From PALSA-278 sp963760285 (GTDB lineage: Bacteria > Acidobacteriota > Terriglobia > Acidiferrales > UBA7541), in NCBI GenBank assembly GCA_963760285.1, contig CAVXCI010000003.1, positions 62,001-126,000 on the forward strand: DNA of 64,000 bases. Reading direction: 5' to 3'. The position numbers and the translations under genes are program-made. Shown in pieces: positions 35,434-44,471 of the stretch (positions are counted from its first letter, which is position 1; each line of letters opens with the position of its first letter). The notes under the pieces are model-generated. The model saw nothing but the letters and a program-made list of their open reading frames with translations, had not been told where the DNA came from and did not search any database.

Positions 35434-36552
35434 TCACCACGGCGGGGCCGGGAGGGGAAGAATCTGAAAGCCGTGGCGGCCGGGATTGAACAGACCGAGA
35501 TATTTCCCATCCGCGGAAATTTGAAAATCGCCATAGGGTAGCCCGCCAAGAGCCGGCTGCATGTCGGCGTCGGAAATGCGAATCCAGAAAACCTCGCCGG
35601 ACTCCTTAGGCTCGCCGCGTTTGAGCAGGAAATCCTGCTCGTTGGGCGCCCACTCGTAATGGCCGTAAGGCGCGTGGACCAGGACGCTCTTCGCAGGCGC
35701 GTCCAATTCGCGGACTTCGATGTTGTCGCCGTCGCGAAAATAGGCGGCGCGTTTTCCCGAAGGCGAAATGCTGACTCCGCCAAAATATCCGGAAATCGCC
35801 GCCAGCGGACGGATGGTTTCATGCAACAGATCGAGCAGCTCCAGTTGAATCGGCGTTTTCGGGTCGGTGGTCTCCTCGACGGCCAACGCGGCGTTACGTT
35901 TCGCGTCCCACGCCACCCCCGCGAATGTGTGTCCCGCGAAAATCGGCTTTCCCGGCCCACCCGCGGACGGCGCGGTATTGATTTGCCACAGTTTCTTCGG
36001 CTTCACCGCCACGGTGAGATAGAAAACCGCTCCGTTCGCAAGGATCGCCGGCTGCCATGCGCCATCGAGCGCCTTGCTCTTCAGGCTCACCAGATTCACG
36101 TCGCGGTCCGCGCTGGAAAGCAGGAATACGCGCTCGGACTCATGCGGCGGAGTGCGCGCCCCGGTCACTTCCAGCGTGCTGGCTTCCACGCACAGATTGC
36201 GCCCGTCAGGCGACCACACGATTCTGCGCACCTGATAGCTCAGCGTTTCCGAGTCCTTGTTTTTCTTGTCCAGCCCCACGATGCGCGCTTTCTTTCCCTC
36301 GAAACCGGTCAGCCAGATTTCGTCGCGCTCCTGTTCGTACTTTGGCGTGGAATAAAAATGGCGGACGGCGTAGGCCACGTGGTTATCGGCGGAAATGGCG
36401 AACGCCGGCGTGTCCTCGTCAATTTGCAGGATGGGCTTGGTAACTTGCGCGCGCGCGATTCCCGCGCAGAGGCAGATGAGGACAACAATTCCACACGCGG
36501 CGGTCATGCATCGTGCCCATTTCCTGAATTGGCGCAACGTGAAGGTCACCAC
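35434..36552 (-). CDS. exported TolB-like beta-propeller protein
   Basis: 372 residues with an N-terminal signal peptide ending CAGIARAQ. The mature part has WD40/TolB-like blades: FAISADNHVAYAVRHFY, RRIVWSPDGRNLCVE, GGVSISPSGKRAAYFRDGDNIEV, YEWAPNEQDFLL, GDFQISADGKYLGLFNPG. The repeated SPDG/SPSG/SADG pattern marks propeller blades. No enzymatic motif. The GTG start at 36552 and an ATG at 36507 both keep the signal peptide. Function unknown; probably periplasmic. Confidence 0.7.
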   Translation of the reverse strand: MVTFTLRQFRKWARCMTAACGIVVLICLCAGIARAQVTKPILQIDEDTPAFAISADNHVAYAVRHFYSTPKYEQERDEIWLTGFEGKKARIVGLDKKNKDSETLSYQVRRIVWSPDGRNLCVEASTLEVTGARTPPHESERVFLLSSADRDVNLVSLKSKALDGAWQPAILANGAVFYLTVAVKPKKLWQINTAPSAGGPGKPIFAGHTFAGVAWDAKRNAALAVEETTDPKTPIQLELLDLLHETIRPLAAISGYFGGVSISPSGKRAAYFRDGDNIEVRELDAPAKSVLVHAPYGHYEWAPNEQDFLLKRGEPKESGEVFWIRISDADMQPALGGLPYGDFQISADGKYLGLFNPGRHGFQILPLPAPPW

Positions 36553-36637
36553 ACTATGAAACGCAAACCGTCGAAAGGGTTGTCACGCAGTGCAATCGCG
36601 CGGCCAACGCATGTTGCGCCATTTCTCATCGTTTGTA

Positions 36638-37981
36638 CTATGCCTTCTTCCGCAATTGCTCGCGCAGGCGCAAAATGTCCTTCATTCGTTCCGCCAGTTT
36701 GCGCTCGTAGCCTTCGTCGGTCGGGTCATAAAATTTGGTTCCCTGCAAACTCTCCGGCAGGCATTCCATTCCGGTGACTTTGTCATCATAATCGTGCGCG
36801 TACTGGTAGCCTTTGCCATAGCCGATATTTTTCATCAGCTTGGTGACGGCGTTGCGAATGTGCAGCGGCACGGGCTCCGCGGGCGAGCGTTTGAGTTCGC
36901 CAACAACGCTGCCATAGGCGGTGTAAACGGCATTCGATTTCGGCGCCAGCGAAAGATAGACGGCCAGCTCCGCCAGCGCCAGATGGCCTTCCGGCGCGCC
37001 GAGAAAATCGAACGCCTGCATCGCCGCCATCGCCAGTGGCAGCGCCTGCGGATCGGCCAGTCCAATATCTTCGCTGGCCATGCGCACCATGCGCCGCGCG
37101 AGGTATAGCGGGTCTTCGCCGGATTCAATCATGCGAATCAGCCAGTAAAGCGCCGCATCGGGATCGGAATTGCGGACCGCCTTGTGCAGCGCGGAAATCA
37201 GGTTGTAGTGTTCTTCGCCGCTCTTGTCGTAGGGCAGCAGGCGGTGCTGCAAAACCTCTTCGAGCCGCGCTTCCGATAACGCGCGCACGCCCACGGCATC
37301 AGGCGGCGTTCCCAGAACGATTGCTTCGAGCGTGTTGTACGCCGCGCGGGCGTCGCCATTGGCCATCATGGCCGTGCGCTCGAGCAATCCTTCCGCGACG
37401 GTGATCTTCTCACGCCCGTAGCCGCGCTCTTCATCCGCCAGCGCGCGCTCGAGCAGCGTGACGATTTCGTCCACGCGCAGCCCGCGCATCACGTAAACTT
37501 TCAGCCGCGAAAGCAGTGGCGAAATCACCTCGAACGAGGGGTTTTCCGTGGTCGCGCCAATCAACAGAATCGCGCCGGACTCGACGTGCGGCAGAAACGC
37601 GTCCTGCTGCGCTTTGTTGAAGCGGTGGACTTCGTCCACAAACACGATGGTGCGCTTTCCGTAGCTGCGCGTGCGGTGGGCCGCTTCCATCACCTGCTTG
37701 ATTTCCTTGATGCCCGAAAGCACCGCGGAGAAGGGAACGAACTCCGCGCGGGTCCGCCGCGCAATCAGCCGCGCCAGGGTGGTTTTTCCGCAGCCCGGCG
37801 GGCCCCACAGCAGCATGGAACTCATCTCGTCGCGCTCGATTTGCGTGCGCAGCGGTTTTCCCGGAGCCAGTAATTCCTCCTGGCCCACGAATTCATCGAT
37901 GGTTCGCGGACGCATGCGCTCCGCCAGCGGACGGTTCTTGTCCGGCTTTTCGTCCGATTCGATTTGGCTGAATAAACTCAT
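36638..37981 (-). CDS. rarA: replication-associated recombination protein A (AAA+ ATPase)
   Basis: 447 residues, RarA/MgsA/WRNIP1 family. N-terminal LAERMRPRTIDEFVGQEELL is diagnostic. Walker A GPPGCGKT (60-67), Walker B IVFVDEVHRFN, sensor GATTENPSFEV, and the C-terminal HYNLISALHKAVRNSDPDAALYWLIRMIESGEDP and ASEDIGLADPQALPLAMAA complete the signature. It acts at stalled replication forks. A single gene, not obviously in an operon; the gap to the next gene on this strand is about 85 bases. Confidence 0.94.
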   Translation of the reverse strand: MSLFSQIESDEKPDKNRPLAERMRPRTIDEFVGQEELLAPGKPLRTQIERDEMSSMLLWGPPGCGKTTLARLIARRTRAEFVPFSAVLSGIKEIKQVMEAAHRTRSYGKRTIVFVDEVHRFNKAQQDAFLPHVESGAILLIGATTENPSFEVISPLLSRLKVYVMRGLRVDEIVTLLERALADEERGYGREKITVAEGLLERTAMMANGDARAAYNTLEAIVLGTPPDAVGVRALSEARLEEVLQHRLLPYDKSGEEHYNLISALHKAVRNSDPDAALYWLIRMIESGEDPLYLARRMVRMASEDIGLADPQALPLAMAAMQAFDFLGAPEGHLALAELAVYLSLAPKSNAVYTAYGSVVGELKRSPAEPVPLHIRNAVTKLMKNIGYGKGYQYAHDYDDKVTGMECLPESLQGTKFYDPTDEGYERKLAERMKDILRLREQLRKKA

Positions 37982-38088
37982 GGTTGTATTTTCGATTCGT
38001 CCAGCGTATGTGGAGATTATTGCTATCCATCCCGCCGCGGCTTCATCGCTGCGACAGAATCATTGTACCCGGTTGCGCGTCCGAGCGA

Positions 38089-38117
38089 TTGACAGGCGCG
38101 CTGGCGCGCCTTAGACT
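38089..38117 (+). promoter_or_regulatory. toxin-antitoxin promoter with palindromic spacer
   Basis: -35 TTGACA (38089-38094), a 17-base spacer and -10 TAGACT (38112-38117). The spacer is a perfect inverted repeat, GGCGCGC, two bases, GCGCGCC. The antitoxin ATG begins 6 bases after the -10, where transcription should start, and no ribosome site is present. This predicts a leaderless mRNA and an operator inside the promoter. Confidence 0.75.
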
Positions 38118-38123
38118 CGGACC

Positions 38124-38348
38124 ATGGAAGTGAATTTTTCTCCTGAAAAAGAAGCTCGCCTTCGTCAGATTGCCACTCGCGCCGGCAAGGACGCCACGGA
38201 AGTAGTGGAAGAGGCTGTTAACCGCATGTTGGAATACGATGCCCAGTTCGTTGAGGCCGTGGAAACGGGACGCGCCGAGGCGCGGCGTGGCGAACTTGTT
38301 GATGATGGTGAAGTCGCGCGGCGCATTGAGCAGATGTTCCGCACGTGA
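38124..38348 (+). CDS. ribbon-helix-helix antitoxin of a type II toxin-antitoxin pair
   Basis: 74 residues. The N-terminal MEVNFSPEKEARLRQIATRAGKD with EVVEEAVNRMLEYD resembles ParD/RHH antitoxins that bind DNA as dimers through a beta-strand. The acidic C-terminus would wrap the toxin. Its stop shares one base with the toxin ATG (TGATG). The promoter ends six bases before its ATG, so translation likely starts at the 5' end of the message. Family inferred from size, motif and partner. Confidence 0.82.
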   Translation: MEVNFSPEKEARLRQIATRAGKDATEVVEEAVNRMLEYDAQFVEAVETGRAEARRGELVDDGEVARRIEQMFRT

Positions 38349-38623
38349 TGAGTGTCCGCTGGACCGCCAGCGCGGCGGACGATCTGGCGCGCATCGTGGA
38401 GCATATTCTCCCGGATAATCCGGCTGCAGCACGCCGAGTGGCGCAGCGAATAATCGAAGGCGTGCGCGATCTGCGCGACTTTCCGAACCGTGGTCGAATC
38501 GGACTGGTGGAAGATACCAGAGAACTTATATTTTCTCCGTGGCCTTACGTCGCCGTGTACGAAGTCATCGAGGATCAGATAATCGTGCTCCGTATTCGTC
38601 ACACGTCACGTAACTGGCCTTAG
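38348..38623 (+). CDS. ParE/RelE-superfamily toxin
   Basis: 91 residues. VRWTASAADDLARIVEHILPDNPAAARRVAQRIIEGVRDLRDFPNRGRIG is the two-helix start of ParE/RelE toxins, followed by RELIFSPWPYVAVYEVIEDQIIVLRIRHTSRNWP, the strand-rich end. ParE relatives poison gyrase and RelE relatives cut mRNA; sequence alone favours ParE-type. ATG at 38348 is used (a GTG three bases earlier is possible). Coupled to the antitoxin. Confidence 0.85.
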   Translation: MSVRWTASAADDLARIVEHILPDNPAAARRVAQRIIEGVRDLRDFPNRGRIGLVEDTRELIFSPWPYVAVYEVIEDQIIVLRIRHTSRNWP

Positions 38624-38634
38624 AAGACGGGCTG

Positions 38635-39516
38635 CTACGCCAGGCGGCCGCGCTGGCGAGCGGCCTCGTAGAGCAGCAATCCGGCGGCCACGCCGGCGTT
38701 CAATGATTCCACAGGCGGCGCCAGAGGAATGCGCACCAGCGTATCCGCCGAGCGCAGCACGTCTTCCGGCAATCCCGCGGCTTCGTTGCCTATCAGCAGC
38801 GCCACCGGCCCGCAAAAATCAATTTGCGACGGCGCCACGCACGCGCGCCCTTCCACCGGATGCACGCATGACGCGCACAATTGCGCGCCCGAAATGCGCA
38901 GTTGCGCCAGCGCCGTTGCGGGAGGAATCCCCGCCAGCACCGGAACGCGCAGCGCCGATCCCGCCGACGCGCGCAACGCCTTCTGCGACCAGGGATACGC
39001 CGTCCCGCGCGTGGCGATCACTCCGCTGGCGCCAAATGCTTCCGCCGACCGCAGCGCCGTCCCCAGGTTCCCGGGGTCCTGCACTCCCACCATCACCACC
39101 ACCAGCGAATCCGTTCCTGCAAACAGATCTTCAAACGCAAATTTGCGTAACTTCACCAGGGCGGCGATATGCTGCGGCGTTTCTGTTCCCGCCACGGAGG
39201 CGAACAACGCGTCCGTGGCGCGCAGGACGCGCGGCATCGCTCCCCGCGCCGCCTGGTGCTGCGCCAGCGCATTGCGCAGCGAGCTCAGATGGCGCTCGCC
39301 GGAATCGCTCAGCAGTATTGTTTCAACCGTGGCCGCGGATTGCAGCGCTTCCTGCAGAAGGCGCGGCCCTTCCACGCCAATCAATCCGGATTTGGTATCC
39401 GCGGAATCATTTAACGCCGCGCGGAAACGCTTCAGCCACTGGTTGTCGCGGCTGCGGATTACTTCACCGCGCGCCGGTGCTGCTGTTGTCCGATTGCGCT
39501 CCACGATTTGGTTCAC
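38635..39516 (-). CDS. SpoU/TrmH-family RNA 2'-O-methyltransferase
   Basis: 293 residues. The three SPOUT motifs are QDPGNLGTALRSAEAFGASGV, LLIGNEAAGLPEDVL and IPLAPPVESLNAGVAAGLLLYEA, which form the knotted SAM site. The N-terminal half is a substrate-binding domain (VEGPRLLQEAL). It methylates ribose in rRNA or tRNA; the exact target is undecided (TrmH, RlmB or TsnR-like). It converges with the toxin gene, 11 bases apart. Confidence 0.9.
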   Translation of the reverse strand: MNQIVERNRTTAAPARGEVIRSRDNQWLKRFRAALNDSADTKSGLIGVEGPRLLQEALQSAATVETILLSDSGERHLSSLRNALAQHQAARGAMPRVLRATDALFASVAGTETPQHIAALVKLRKFAFEDLFAGTDSLVVVMVGVQDPGNLGTALRSAEAFGASGVIATRGTAYPWSQKALRASAGSALRVPVLAGIPPATALAQLRISGAQLCASCVHPVEGRACVAPSQIDFCGPVALLIGNEAAGLPEDVLRSADTLVRIPLAPPVESLNAGVAAGLLLYEAARQRGRLA

Positions 39517-39642
39517 TCCGTTGCCAGCCTAGCAAACGCCTTGCTGCACGGCAACGCCCGGCCGCTGCCGTGACTGTCTCCAATGGCGCCGGCCTTCCAT
39601 TAATTGACGGTGCGGGCGGTAATCTCAAGAGAGACGCGCCGC

Positions 39643-39677
39643 AAAAAAAGTGGCGCGAGCTGTTCAGCCCGCGCCAC
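39643..39677 (-). terminator. Rho-independent terminator after the FKBP gene
   Basis: On the minus strand GTGGCGCG pairs with CGCGCCAC and is followed by seven T. It lies about 90 bases after the FKBP stop. Confidence 0.85.
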
Positions 39678-39769
39678 AGTGGATGCTTCGCGCCTCCGGT
39701 ATTGCCGGAGGAAGCGAGGAGCAGTTCAGTCTTTGACGAAATCTCCGGACGGCGTTTGCCGGTCCGATT

Positions 39770-40642
39770 TTACTTGTTCGTTCCGGGAGCCTTCGCGGCA
39801 GGCGCGGCACCGGCGGGTGGCTTGATGGAAATCAAGTCAACCTCGAAAATGAGCGTGGCATTGGGTCCGATGTCGGGACCGGCGCCGCGATCACCGTAGG
39901 CGAGGTCCGACGGAATGAAGAGCTCCCACTTCGAGCCCACCGGCATCAATTGGAGCGCCTCGGTCCATCCCTTGATCACCTGCCCCACGCCAAACGAAGC
40001 CGGCCGGCCGCGCTTGTAGGAGCTGTCAAATTCAGTTCCATTGATCAGCGTGCCCTTGTAATTGCATGTCACTGTATCCTTGGCCGTGGGTTTTGGCCCG
40101 GCGCCTGCTTTCAGAATTTTGTACTGCAATCCGCTGGGCAGCGTGACGACTCCCTCTTTGGTCTTGTTGGCGGCCAGAAATTCCTCGCCTTCCTTCTTGT
40201 TGACGGGAGCCTCCTGAGCCATCTTTTCCTCCTGCGCCTTTTGCGCCTCGGCATGCGCCTTTTGTACTTCGGCCTGGACGCCCATCAGCGCGGTCTTCAT
40301 TTCATCCTCGGTCAGCAGCGTCTTGCCGCCGGCCAGCCCATCCTTGATACCCCGTGCGAGCATATCCGGGTCAACATTCACGCTATCCCGGCGCAGGCTG
40401 TCCGCGATATTCACGCCGATCGAATAACTGGCCTTGTCCTTCTCCGTTTTCAGAACGGACTGAGTCTGCGCGGCCGATGCCGAGCTTGCGCTGGCCGCTG
40501 GTGGATTTTGCGCCTTGGCCGCGGCATTCGCCTGGGAATTCGAGGCCGGCGCTTGCGCCGCCGCCCGCCGCGCGGACGCGCTGGCCAGCAGCAACACGCC
40601 GGCCGCTAAAATAATTGCTGTTCTATTGGTTGAGTTTCGCAT
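39770..40642 (-). CDS. exported FKBP-type peptidyl-prolyl isomerase (Mip-like)
   Basis: 290 residues. Signal peptide (MRNSTNRTAIILAAGVLLLASASARRAAAQ), an Ala-rich linker, an N-terminal dimerisation region (ASYSIGVNIADSLRRDSVNVDPDMLARGIKDGL and the AEAQKAQEEKMAQEA helix), then the FKBP domain from about 165: LPSGLQYKILKAGAG, VTCNYKGTLINGTEFDSSYKRG, VIKGWTEALQLMPVGSKWELFIPSDLAYGDRG. The tail is Ala/Pro-rich. It folds proteins in the periplasm. Confidence 0.92.
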   Translation of the reverse strand: MRNSTNRTAIILAAGVLLLASASARRAAAQAPASNSQANAAAKAQNPPAASASSASAAQTQSVLKTEKDKASYSIGVNIADSLRRDSVNVDPDMLARGIKDGLAGGKTLLTEDEMKTALMGVQAEVQKAHAEAQKAQEEKMAQEAPVNKKEGEEFLAANKTKEGVVTLPSGLQYKILKAGAGPKPTAKDTVTCNYKGTLINGTEFDSSYKRGRPASFGVGQVIKGWTEALQLMPVGSKWELFIPSDLAYGDRGAGPDIGPNATLIFEVDLISIKPPAGAAPAAKAPGTNK

Positions 40643-40807
40643 GGCTTATATTTTCACATTCGGCCGTCATATACGCAAATCGGAGGACTCAATATCGCTC
40701 CGTTTTGACGTACCCCGGCACCTTCCTTTGAGACCTTGCGCCTGCGCACTGCGTATGATATTTTGCAGCCGTTCAAAATTCTCTGGTCTGACTCGCGAGC
40801 GAACACT

Positions 40808-41446
40808 TTGCCCGCCGAAATCCTCAAAATCTCCACGTCCACGCCGGAAGCTCAGCCGGTTGACTATGCCGCCAGTCTGATTCGACAGGGCCTCGTGGTG
40901 GGATGTCCGACGGACACTTTCTATGGACTGGCCGCCGACCCTTACAATCTTTCAGCCGTCGAGCGCGTTTACACCATCAAGGGGCGCCCGGACACGAAAG
41001 CTCTGCCCATCCTTGTCGGCACGGTGGAGCAGGCCCTGATCCTCGCCCGCGAAGTTCCCGATGTGTTTCTGAAACTGGCCCACCGCTTCTGGCCCGGTGC
41101 GTTGACCATCGTCGTGGAAGCCTCGAATCGTTTGCCGCTGAAAGTCACCGGCAACAGCGGGCGCGTGGCTCTGCGCTGGGCTAACTCCCCAATTACCTGG
41201 GCGCTGATTTCCGCCGTCGGCGGACCGGTCACCGGCACCAGCGCCAATCTTTCCGGGTTTCCTTCCTGCACCAATGCCGACCAGCTCTTCAAGCAGCTCG
41301 GCGACCACCTGCCGCTGATTTTGGACGCGGGCGAAACCGGCGCGCTGCTGGCCTCCACGATCGTTTCATTGCAAGGCGAAAAATGGAGCATCGCCCGCGA
41401 AGGCGCGCTCCCCGAAGCGGAAATTCGCGCCGCCCTGGAAGCCTGA
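40808..41446 (+). CDS. L-threonylcarbamoyladenylate synthase (Sua5/YrdC)
   Basis: 212 residues from a TTG start. It makes threonylcarbamoyl-AMP for the t6A37 modification of tRNAs. Family motifs: GLVVGCPTDTFYGLAADP, YTIKGRPDTKALPILVG, FWPGALTIVVEA, VALRWANSP and VTGTSANLSGFPSCTNADQL. The chosen TTG opens to LPAEILKIS, matching the usual family start; an upstream TTG at 40736 is the alternative. It is divergent from the FKBP gene. Confidence 0.9.
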   Translation: MPAEILKISTSTPEAQPVDYAASLIRQGLVVGCPTDTFYGLAADPYNLSAVERVYTIKGRPDTKALPILVGTVEQALILAREVPDVFLKLAHRFWPGALTIVVEASNRLPLKVTGNSGRVALRWANSPITWALISAVGGPVTGTSANLSGFPSCTNADQLFKQLGDHLPLILDAGETGALLASTIVSLQGEKWSIAREGALPEAEIRAALEA

Positions 41447-41539
41447 GAGACTTTGTTGTGAGATTCTATTTCCCGTCGCGCTGCTCCATCCGAGGCCCTG
41501 CTTCAATCGCGTTACCTTTTTAGGCGCCGAGTTCAATCC

Positions 41540-41591
41540 GGTTCATCCCGAGGCATTGCGCGGTTTCTGCGCACCTCGCCGGGGGATCTGC
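41540..41591 (+). repeat. dispersed repeat, family B, copy 3
   Basis: GGTTCATCCCGAGGCATTGC, hairpin GCGCGGTTTCTGCGC-like, then ACCTCGCCGGGGGATCTGCC. Same frame as 8548 and 35112. It fills much of the 260-base gap between the Sua5 gene and the peptide-binding protein gene. Confidence 0.6.
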
Positions 41592-41708
41592 CTTATCTTC
41601 TTGTCCTCTCTTTGCAACCTCCGTATGCCAATGCGCGCGAAGCCAGCGTGGCGGGCGGAATGACTGTGGGCTGGGGATGAATTCCCGCGATGTATCCAAA
41701 CAGGATAT

Positions 41709-43280
41709 TCAGTTCGCGGTGATGGCGGTGAGAAAATCGTAGCCGCCGTCGGGCGCGATATTCACATTCTGAATTCGCCGCCGGTGGACGCACACATTGT
41801 CCAGAAACCACAGCGTGAGGTACGGCGCGTCTTCCGCCACGGCCTTCTGCAATTCGTGCAGAATTTCCAGCCGCTTCGCCGGATCCATCTCCACGCGCTC
41901 TTCGTTCAGCAATTTATCCACCCCGGCATTGCGAAAGTGGCCGCGGTTGGCGCCATCCGGCGGGATACGCTGTGAATTGAACACATAATCGTAAATGTCC
42001 GGATCGTTGTTGGCTCCCACCCAGCGCAGATAGGCCAGCGAAAAACTGCCCCGCGTGATATCTGAATAGAAAGTGGAAAATTCCAGCGAACGCAATTCCA
42101 ACGACACCCCTACCTTGCGCCATTGGTCCTGCAACGCCGCGCCCAGCAGGCGTGCAAAATCGTCGGTGGAAGTCTTCAGCGTCAGATGAAATCGAACGCC
42201 GTCCGCGCCGCGCGGAAAACCCCCCGCGTCCAGTAATTTCTCCGCCTGAGCTGGATCGTAACCGTAATGGCGGACGTCGCCTTCGTAGGCCCAGTGCCCG
42301 GGAGGCAGCAAGCTGTCCGCCGGACGCGCCTCACCGCGCAACAAATGCCGAATCAGATTCTCGCGGTCCGTGGCATACGCCAGCGCCTGGCGCACTTCGA
42401 CGCGGCGCAAAATCGCGTCGTCGCAGTTGATCACCAGATACGCCAGCGATGTTCCCGGCTGATCGGTCACCGCGATGTTCGCATCTTCCTGGAACGCCAC
42501 GTTCATGTCCGGCGTCAGCCCGTTGAGAATCATGTCCGCGCTGCCTTTGCGGATTTCCAGAGCGCGCGTGGTGGTATCAGGAACAATTCGGAAAGTAATG
42601 CGCTGAATCTTTGCCGGCGCGCCAAAATAATCCGGATTCTTCTCCAGCACGATGTTTTCGTCGTTCACCACGCGCACAAAACGAAATGGACCGCTGCCGA
42701 TGGGATGCATCGAAACGTCCGCGCCGGAATCCGCCGAGACAATGCCAATCGCCGGGCGCGCAATGCTCCAGAGAAACGAAGCGTATGGCTCGCGCAAGTG
42801 GACAATCACCGTGGCGTCATCCGGCGCTTCCACGGAGGCCACCAGCCGCAGCGCCGCGCGCTTTGCCGTAATAATATTCCCGCTGGTGATGGAGTCCAGC
42901 GTGTATTTCACGTCCGCCGCGCGCAGCGGACGCCCATCGTGAAACCGCACGCCCGCTCGCAAATGAAAAATGTAGGTCAGCGCATCGGGAGTCTCCCAGC
43001 GCTCCGCCAGGTCCGGAGCAATCTCCATGTGATCATCCAGCGCCACCAGGCTGCTGAAGAGCAGCCCGTCCAAATGCTGCGACTGCGCGTCCGTGCCGAT
43101 GCGCGGGTCCAGATTCTGCGGCATGGCTTCAATCAGGAAGGTCACGTCGCCGGGAGTGGTGTTTGTTTTGTGCCGGCCGCAGCCCGGCGAAATCATGGCT
43201 GCGACGACAGCGATCCACGGGATAAGAGCTACAGCCGCCCACTTGCCGCGCCGAAATTGAATGGTCATTGGGGGTTTCAA
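41709..43280 (-). CDS. peptide/oligopeptide ABC-type substrate-binding lipoprotein (SBP_bac_5)
   Basis: 523 residues. N-terminal hydrophobic segment and lipobox-like ISPGC, so a lipoprotein. The family 5 signature is DALTYIFHLRAGVRFHDGRPLRAADVKYTLDSI, with LLFSSLVALDDHMEIAPDLAERWE before it and YDPAQAEKLLDAGGFPRGADG later. It binds peptides, murein peptides or nickel complexes in relatives. No permease or ATPase is in this window. It follows anmK by three bases, suggesting a role in importing cell-wall fragments. Confidence 0.88.
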   Translation of the reverse strand: MKPPMTIQFRRGKWAAVALIPWIAVVAAMISPGCGRHKTNTTPGDVTFLIEAMPQNLDPRIGTDAQSQHLDGLLFSSLVALDDHMEIAPDLAERWETPDALTYIFHLRAGVRFHDGRPLRAADVKYTLDSITSGNIITAKRAALRLVASVEAPDDATVIVHLREPYASFLWSIARPAIGIVSADSGADVSMHPIGSGPFRFVRVVNDENIVLEKNPDYFGAPAKIQRITFRIVPDTTTRALEIRKGSADMILNGLTPDMNVAFQEDANIAVTDQPGTSLAYLVINCDDAILRRVEVRQALAYATDRENLIRHLLRGEARPADSLLPPGHWAYEGDVRHYGYDPAQAEKLLDAGGFPRGADGVRFHLTLKTSTDDFARLLGAALQDQWRKVGVSLELRSLEFSTFYSDITRGSFSLAYLRWVGANNDPDIYDYVFNSQRIPPDGANRGHFRNAGVDKLLNEERVEMDPAKRLEILHELQKAVAEDAPYLTLWFLDNVCVHRRRIQNVNIAPDGGYDFLTAITAN

Positions 43281-43283
43281 TCT

Positions 43284-44471
43284 CTACCGTATCGGTGGCC
43301 GCGTGAGCTTGCCGAGAATTGCCGCGTGGCGCGCGCCGGTTGCCGAAGGCAGGCTGTTGGGACGCCCGTGATATGCCTCATGGGCCAGCAGTGCAAACGC
43401 CAGCGCTTCTTTGGCGTCCGCGAGAACTCCCAGCGCATCGGATGGCAGCACTTTCATTTCCGGGAGCAACGCAGCGAGTTGCGCCATGAGCAGCGGATTG
43501 CGCGCGCCCCCGCCGGACACAATCAATTGCCGCGGAGCGTTTCGTCCGCGAAGAAATGTTTGCAACGCCGCCGCCACCGTTACGGCCGTCAGCACCGTCG
43601 CGGTGTGAATTACGTCTTCCGCCCGCGCGCCATGTTTTTTTGCCGCGGCAATAATGTCTGCCGCAAATTTCCGCCCGAACTGCTCGCGCCCCGCCGTCTT
43701 CGGCGGACGCAGCGCGAAATATGGATGCCGCAGCAGCGAATCGAGCAGGCCGGGAATCAATCCGCCGCGCATCGCCATGCGCGCGCCGCGATCATGCGAC
43801 AGTTTCCCGCGCGTATAATGCGTGGCCAGCGCGTCAATCACCATATTGGCCGGGCCGGTATCGAACGCCGTCACGTCACCGGGCCGTGCCCGCGCGGGAA
43901 TGATGGTGACGTTGGCAATCCCGCCGAGATTCAGCGCCACGCGTCCGATTTTGTCGTCGCGCAGCAGCAGATAATCCGCAAACGGAACCAGCGGCGCGCC
44001 CTGTCCTCCCGCGGCGATATCGCCGGGACGAAAATCGGCGATCACAGGAATTCCCGTGCGCTCCGCAATGATGGCCGCTTCGCCGATCTGCATCGTGGAG
44101 GCGATCATCCGGCCGCCAGCAGCTTTCGCAGGGACGCCCTGATGAAAAATAGTCTGTCCATGCGAGCCGATCAAGTCCACCAACCGCGCCACCACGCGAA
44201 ACTTCCGCAACGCTGCCAGCGCCGCTTCCGCGAAGATTTCGCCTAGCAAGAAATTAAGGTGGCTGATTTCACCGGGCGTGGTTGCCGCGCCTTCTGCCAC
44301 GCGCAGAATCTCCACGCGCACCGCGCGCGGGAAGGGAATGGTGACGAATTTCTCCAGCCGCGCGTCCAGCTTCGGCGGCGCGCCGGAAATGCGCGCCAGC
44401 GCCACGTCCACGCCATCCGCGGACGTCCCGGACATCAATCCCAGTATTCGAAGAGCGCGTGTGGATTTCAT
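43284..44471 (-). CDS. anmK: anhydro-N-acetylmuramic acid kinase
   Basis: 395 residues. Phosphorylates and hydrolyses 1,6-anhydro-MurNAc to MurNAc-6-phosphate in cell-wall recycling. Motifs: LMSGTSADGVDVAL at the start, GSHGQTIFHQG, IADFRPGDIAAGGQGAPLVPFAD, ALNLGGIANVT, FDTGPANMVIDAL, and the C-terminal LIVSGGGARNPLLMAQL. Its ATG overlaps the mutS stop (ATGA) and the peptide-binding protein gene follows by three bases, so the three form one transcription unit. Confidence 0.93.
   Translation of the reverse strand: MKSTRALRILGLMSGTSADGVDVALARISGAPPKLDARLEKFVTIPFPRAVRVEILRVAEGAATTPGEISHLNFLLGEIFAEAALAALRKFRVVARLVDLIGSHGQTIFHQGVPAKAAGGRMIASTMQIGEAAIIAERTGIPVIADFRPGDIAAGGQGAPLVPFADYLLLRDDKIGRVALNLGGIANVTIIPARARPGDVTAFDTGPANMVIDALATHYTRGKLSHDRGARMAMRGGLIPGLLDSLLRHPYFALRPPKTAGREQFGRKFAADIIAAAKKHGARAEDVIHTATVLTAVTVAAALQTFLRGRNAPRQLIVSGGGARNPLLMAQLAALLPEMKVLPSDALGVLADAKEALAFALLAHEAYHGRPNSLPSATGARHAAILGKLTRPPIR

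Noticed and set aside
42267..44246. 659-codon plus-strand frame opposite the peptide-binding protein and anmK
   Set aside because: Shadow of two convincing minus-strand genes.
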